Made by a program: the position numbers and the translations under genes. Below are positions 61,246 through 64,000 of a stretch of DNA of 64,000 bases, piece after piece; within the stretch, counting starts at the first letter, position 1, and each line of letters opens with the position of its first letter. The notes under the pieces were generated by a model. That model was not told the origin of the DNA. It worked only from the letters and a program-made list of their open reading frames with translations, and ran no database searches. The stretch comes from Andrena cerasifolii. Lineage: Eukaryota; Arthropoda; Insecta; Hymenoptera; Andrenidae. Location of the stretch: contig NC_135119.1 in the NCBI RefSeq assembly GCF_050908995.1, positions 17,670,001-17,734,000 on the forward strand. Reading direction: 5' to 3'.

Positions 61246-61335
61246 GAAACGCGAAATGGATCCCGACAGTTTCAAGGATTTCGCCAAGGAAATGGCGGAA
61301 TACATTACGAATTACCTGGAGAATATCAGGGACAG
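61246..61335 (+). CDS. Ddc: Ddc first coding exon
   Basis: The exon starts after ATGTTACAG with ten bases before the ATG at 61256, so its 5' end is non-coding and a further upstream exon must exist. It encodes MDPDSFKDFAKEMAEYITNY and LENIRD plus two bases of an Arg codon. Donor ACAG|GTGAAT. The start follows the usual Ddc N-terminus. Confidence 0.93.
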
Positions 61336-62906
61336 GTGAATTTTTATTTTTTTTTTCATCGCTATATCCTGTTTGATCGTCCTTCGATTTTTTTTACAGA
61401 TCACTGCATTGAAGCTTTCAATTCGTTATCTGTGTAAAACGATGTTAGTCTCGACAGGATTCGCGGTCAATTTTTTGTTACGAATTTTGCATACGCTACA
61501 ATTACAATTTTGAAATATGAGGACTGATATTCACTGAAAAATTCAAGAAAATATATATTTTATATTGAAAATAAAAAGTTCAATTACGCTTTTTTATGGG
61601 CAATGGCTTCAATGATTTAAATGCACCTATCTACACGTATGATTTATTACAAATCAGCCTCTCATGGAGAAAGCTCTAAACGCCTATGGTTAAAAGTGAT
61701 GAATATTTAAATGATTACGTAGGTTTTTTAATCGTAAAGCGCTGATTAAATAATATTTGTAGGAGAGTGTTGCCAACAGTGGAACCAGGTTACATGAAGC
61801 CCCTTTTACCAACCGAGGCCCCGCAAACGCCAGAAAGTTGGGAAGATATTATGTCAGACATTGAAAGAATAATAATGCCAGGTGTAAGTATAAAATATAT
61901 AATAGTACATAAAATCACCTCTCTCGCCGTATAACATAATAGAGAAGAATACATAAAATATTTCAAGTGGGGGTGTAAAGAGAAGAGCATTTAACTTGGA
62001 ATGTATGAATGTAAAAATATATTGTAGTGCTGTATCTTTAATTTTTTTTTCATTGAAATGAATTTGTATTTCAACAAATGAATGTTTCCTAGGTTACCCA
62101 TTGGCACAGTCCAAAATTCCACGCATATTTTCCTACTGCCCAATCTTACCCAGCAATTGTGGCTGACATGCTGAGTGGTGCTATTGCTTGCATTGGATTC
62201 ACTTGGGTAAGACCTGCTCTCCGAATATTAATCAAATATATTTTATACACTACTATACAATATAGAATTAAAATAGACAATCAAATCATATTTTATATTA
62301 AATTTCCTTAATATATTTTAATATATTTTAGTATATTATGTTTCCCAAATTATCAATAAAACTTTGATCATACTTTATATTAAATCAAACATATAGTTTC
62401 GTTAAAGAAATATTTATTGCAACTCGTTTAGATGTTACTAACATTTAATAGAATCGTTCAATGTCTCACGCAGATTGCGAGTCCTGCTTGCACGGAGTTG
62501 GAGGTGATAATGTTGGACTGGTTAGGAAAGATGTTAGACTTGCCCAAGGAATTTTTAGCTTGCAGCGGTGGAAAAGGGGGTGGTGTGATCCAGGTAATAT
62601 TTTCCTACTGCTGAAACGATAATTCTGTAATAACCAAATTAATATACATACACAAACTATTGTCTACTACAAGTCTGTCAGAGTTTAACGTAAAAAGATT
62701 CGTTGAAATTTAATTAGTTATTAAAATATAATTATCTGCCCGTAAATAACAATCAACGATTGATTCCATTTTATAGGGAACTGCGAGTGAAGCCACTTTA
62801 GTCGCACTTCTCGGCGCCAAGGCTAGAAAAATAAGACAAATCAAGGAAGAGCATCCAGATTGGACGGACAGCGAAATAGTTGAGAAACTGGTGGCTTATA
62901 GTTCTT
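61256..62906 (+). CDS. Ddc: DOPA decarboxylase (aromatic L-amino acid decarboxylase), 5' part
   Basis: A pyridoxal-phosphate enzyme of the cytosol that decarboxylates L-DOPA and 5-hydroxytryptophan to dopamine and serotonin; in insects it also feeds cuticle tanning. Five coding exons give 188 residues plus one base: 61256-61335, 61763-61883, 62093-62206, 62474-62593 and 62777-62906. Motifs: MDPDSFKDFAKEMAEYITNY, then PGYMKPLLPTEAP, the active-site stretch HWHSPKFHAYFPTAQSYPAI, GFTWIASPACTELE, and GGGVIQGTASEATLVALLGA, where Thr-Ala-Ser matches the PLP-phosphate-binding loop. The family is about 475-510 residues, so the Lys Schiff-base exon lies beyond 64000. DSFKDFAK at the start and the HWHSPKFHAYFPT sequence favour Ddc over tyrosine or histidine decarboxylase. 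Confidence 0.95.
61763..61883 (+). CDS. Ddc: Ddc second coding exon
   Basis: It encodes RVLPTVEPGYMKPLLPTEAP, then ESWEDIMSDIERIIMPG. Acceptor TTTGTAG, donor GGT|GTAAGT, phase 0 at its end. Confidence 0.95.
62093..62206 (+). CDS. Ddc: Ddc third coding exon (substrate-binding stretch)
   Basis: It encodes VTHWHSPKFHAYFPTAQSY and PAIVADMLSGAIACIGFTW, the most conserved active-site segment of group II decarboxylases. Acceptor TTTCCTAG, donor TGG|GTAAGA; 38 codons. Confidence 0.96.
62474..62593 (+). CDS. Ddc: Ddc fourth coding exon
   Basis: It encodes IASPACTELEVIMLDWLGKM and LDLPKEFLACSGGKGGGVIQ. Acceptor CACGCAG, donor CAG|GTAATA; 40 codons, phase 0. Confidence 0.96.
62777..62906 (+). CDS. Ddc: Ddc fifth coding exon (PLP-phosphate loop)
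   Basis: It starts GTASEATLVALLGAKARK and ends EEHPDWTDSEIVEKLVAYSS plus one base. Acceptor TTTATAG, donor TCTT|GTAAGT, phase 1. The next exon is not in the window. Confidence 0.95.
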
Positions 62907-64000
62907 GTAAGTATTTTTTGAATAGATACTACTAAAGATGAATGAAAATGTTAGAATAATATTATAACATTTCGAGCTTACTTGAGGAACTGTTTAAATT
63001 TCAAAACTTATTCGAATTTCGTAATCATGGTCCACTCCCCAAATGAATTAATAATTTAAAAGTAATTCTGTTACAAAAAGAATGTGGTGCAGTGCATAAT
63101 CCCTCTTAAATATCTGTCACATTTCGATACTACATAAATATTATTTATAACAATTTCTCTTATATAAACGCTATAGTACAACCTAGAGAAAAGGAAAAGT
63201 TTCCCCCTATTTACTATTATTCCATTCGTGGGGACAAAATTTAATCACCTAGCTGAATAACCGCAGCTTCAACTAAAATCAATTTGTCTTCAAATATTTA
63301 ACCACATGGCCTACTAAAACACCAATCTATCAAACCGCGTACACCAATTTTATTAATTTCCCGGGGACTTAACGAACATCGTTCTCCATTTTAAGTCACA
63401 CAGGTACTAGAATCTCGAAATATTCTTTCGGAATGAAAATAATCTTTCCAAAATGTAATATCGACCCTTATTTCCATTATATCAAACCCTTTTTGTGGCG
63501 GACAATGAAAAAGGGGATAAACGATGGAGCGATTAGAAATTGGAGCGCGTGTCTTACCGTGATTCCCCGTAAACAAGATTAACGATGACGTCGCCCGGCG
63601 CTCTTTAACATTTGACAAAGGTACGGGAGCCGGGGGTGAAATGACAAGGGCGAGTATGGGGTTGCAGCACTTCATCAGCCAGCACTTTGTCACCATAGCA
63701 ACGCGTAATAACCACTCGAGTTATTCCAACCCGACCACCCCCGATCCACTCCGTCCCTACCCCGACGGCTACTCCATGCCCCTGTTACCACTTCTGTCTG
63801 CTGGTCACGTCCAATTGCGAAAAATTGTGCCAATCCAGGCGAGGACTTTGCAATTCTCTAAATGTAACTTATCGCCTCGTATAATAAAAGAAGAAAGGAG
63901 AAAGAGACTAGCTATTCTCTCGAGAAATTCATTTCTCATGGAGAATCTATTGATAATCGTTCCTTTTGAGATAATCATTACTGGCTATTGTTCCTTAGAA
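62907..64000 (+). other. Ddc: Ddc intron to the window edge
   Basis: No continuation of the decarboxylase (expected HSSVERAG-type sequence) is visible up to 64000, so this is intronic. It becomes GC-richer near 63580-63840 without a recognisable feature. Confidence 0.7.

Overview
The window is animal nuclear DNA, almost certainly insect and probably hymenopteran. The genes are split into small exons with GT-AG introns, the non-coding DNA is AT-rich and full of short inverted-repeat transposons, and two proteins are clear insect orthologues: neural cadherin (CadN) and DOPA decarboxylase (Ddc). The order is my inference from general sequence character; no species can be named.

Layout. Positions 1-10314 hold no coding sequence I can support and are read as part of a large intron of CadN, whose 5' exons lie before the window. 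Positions 10315-30601 (+) carry the last 23 coding exons of CadN. Joined by their splice sites they keep one open frame of about 1,694 residues: the last cadherin repeats, a membrane-proximal block of EGF and laminin-G domains, one membrane helix, and a catenin-binding tail. A CpG-rich, probably 3' UTR/intergenic stretch follows to about 33.6 kb, then plain AT-rich DNA.

Positions 38228-42298 (-) carry two tandem paralogues for small four-helix membrane proteins (about 177 and 170+ residues). They share one three-exon plan: an exon ending in Tyr-Glu, a 99-nt exon, and a last exon of 59-60 codons. I cannot name the family firmly. Paralogue B may have a further upstream first exon at 40102-40164.

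Positions 42.3-61.2 kb are intergenic or intronic, with many inverted-repeat elements and a CpG-rich block at 53160-53590 that could be the Ddc promoter and 5' exon. Positions 61246-62906 (+) hold the first five coding exons of Ddc; the gene runs off the right edge before its PLP-lysine exon.

About twenty non-autonomous DNA transposons can be delimited by termini and target-site duplications: TTAA (piggyBac-like), TA (Tc1/mariner-like, one with a transposase remnant), 8-bp (hAT-like), TTA (PIF/Harbinger-like, nested) and one with a 10-bp duplication. CadN acts in neuronal adhesion and axon targeting, Ddc in dopamine/serotonin synthesis and cuticle tanning; apart from linkage they do not form a functional unit. 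I found no evidence for an undescribed biological system; the most unusual items are the tandem membrane-protein pair and the nested element whose empty site survives in the opposite arm of its host.
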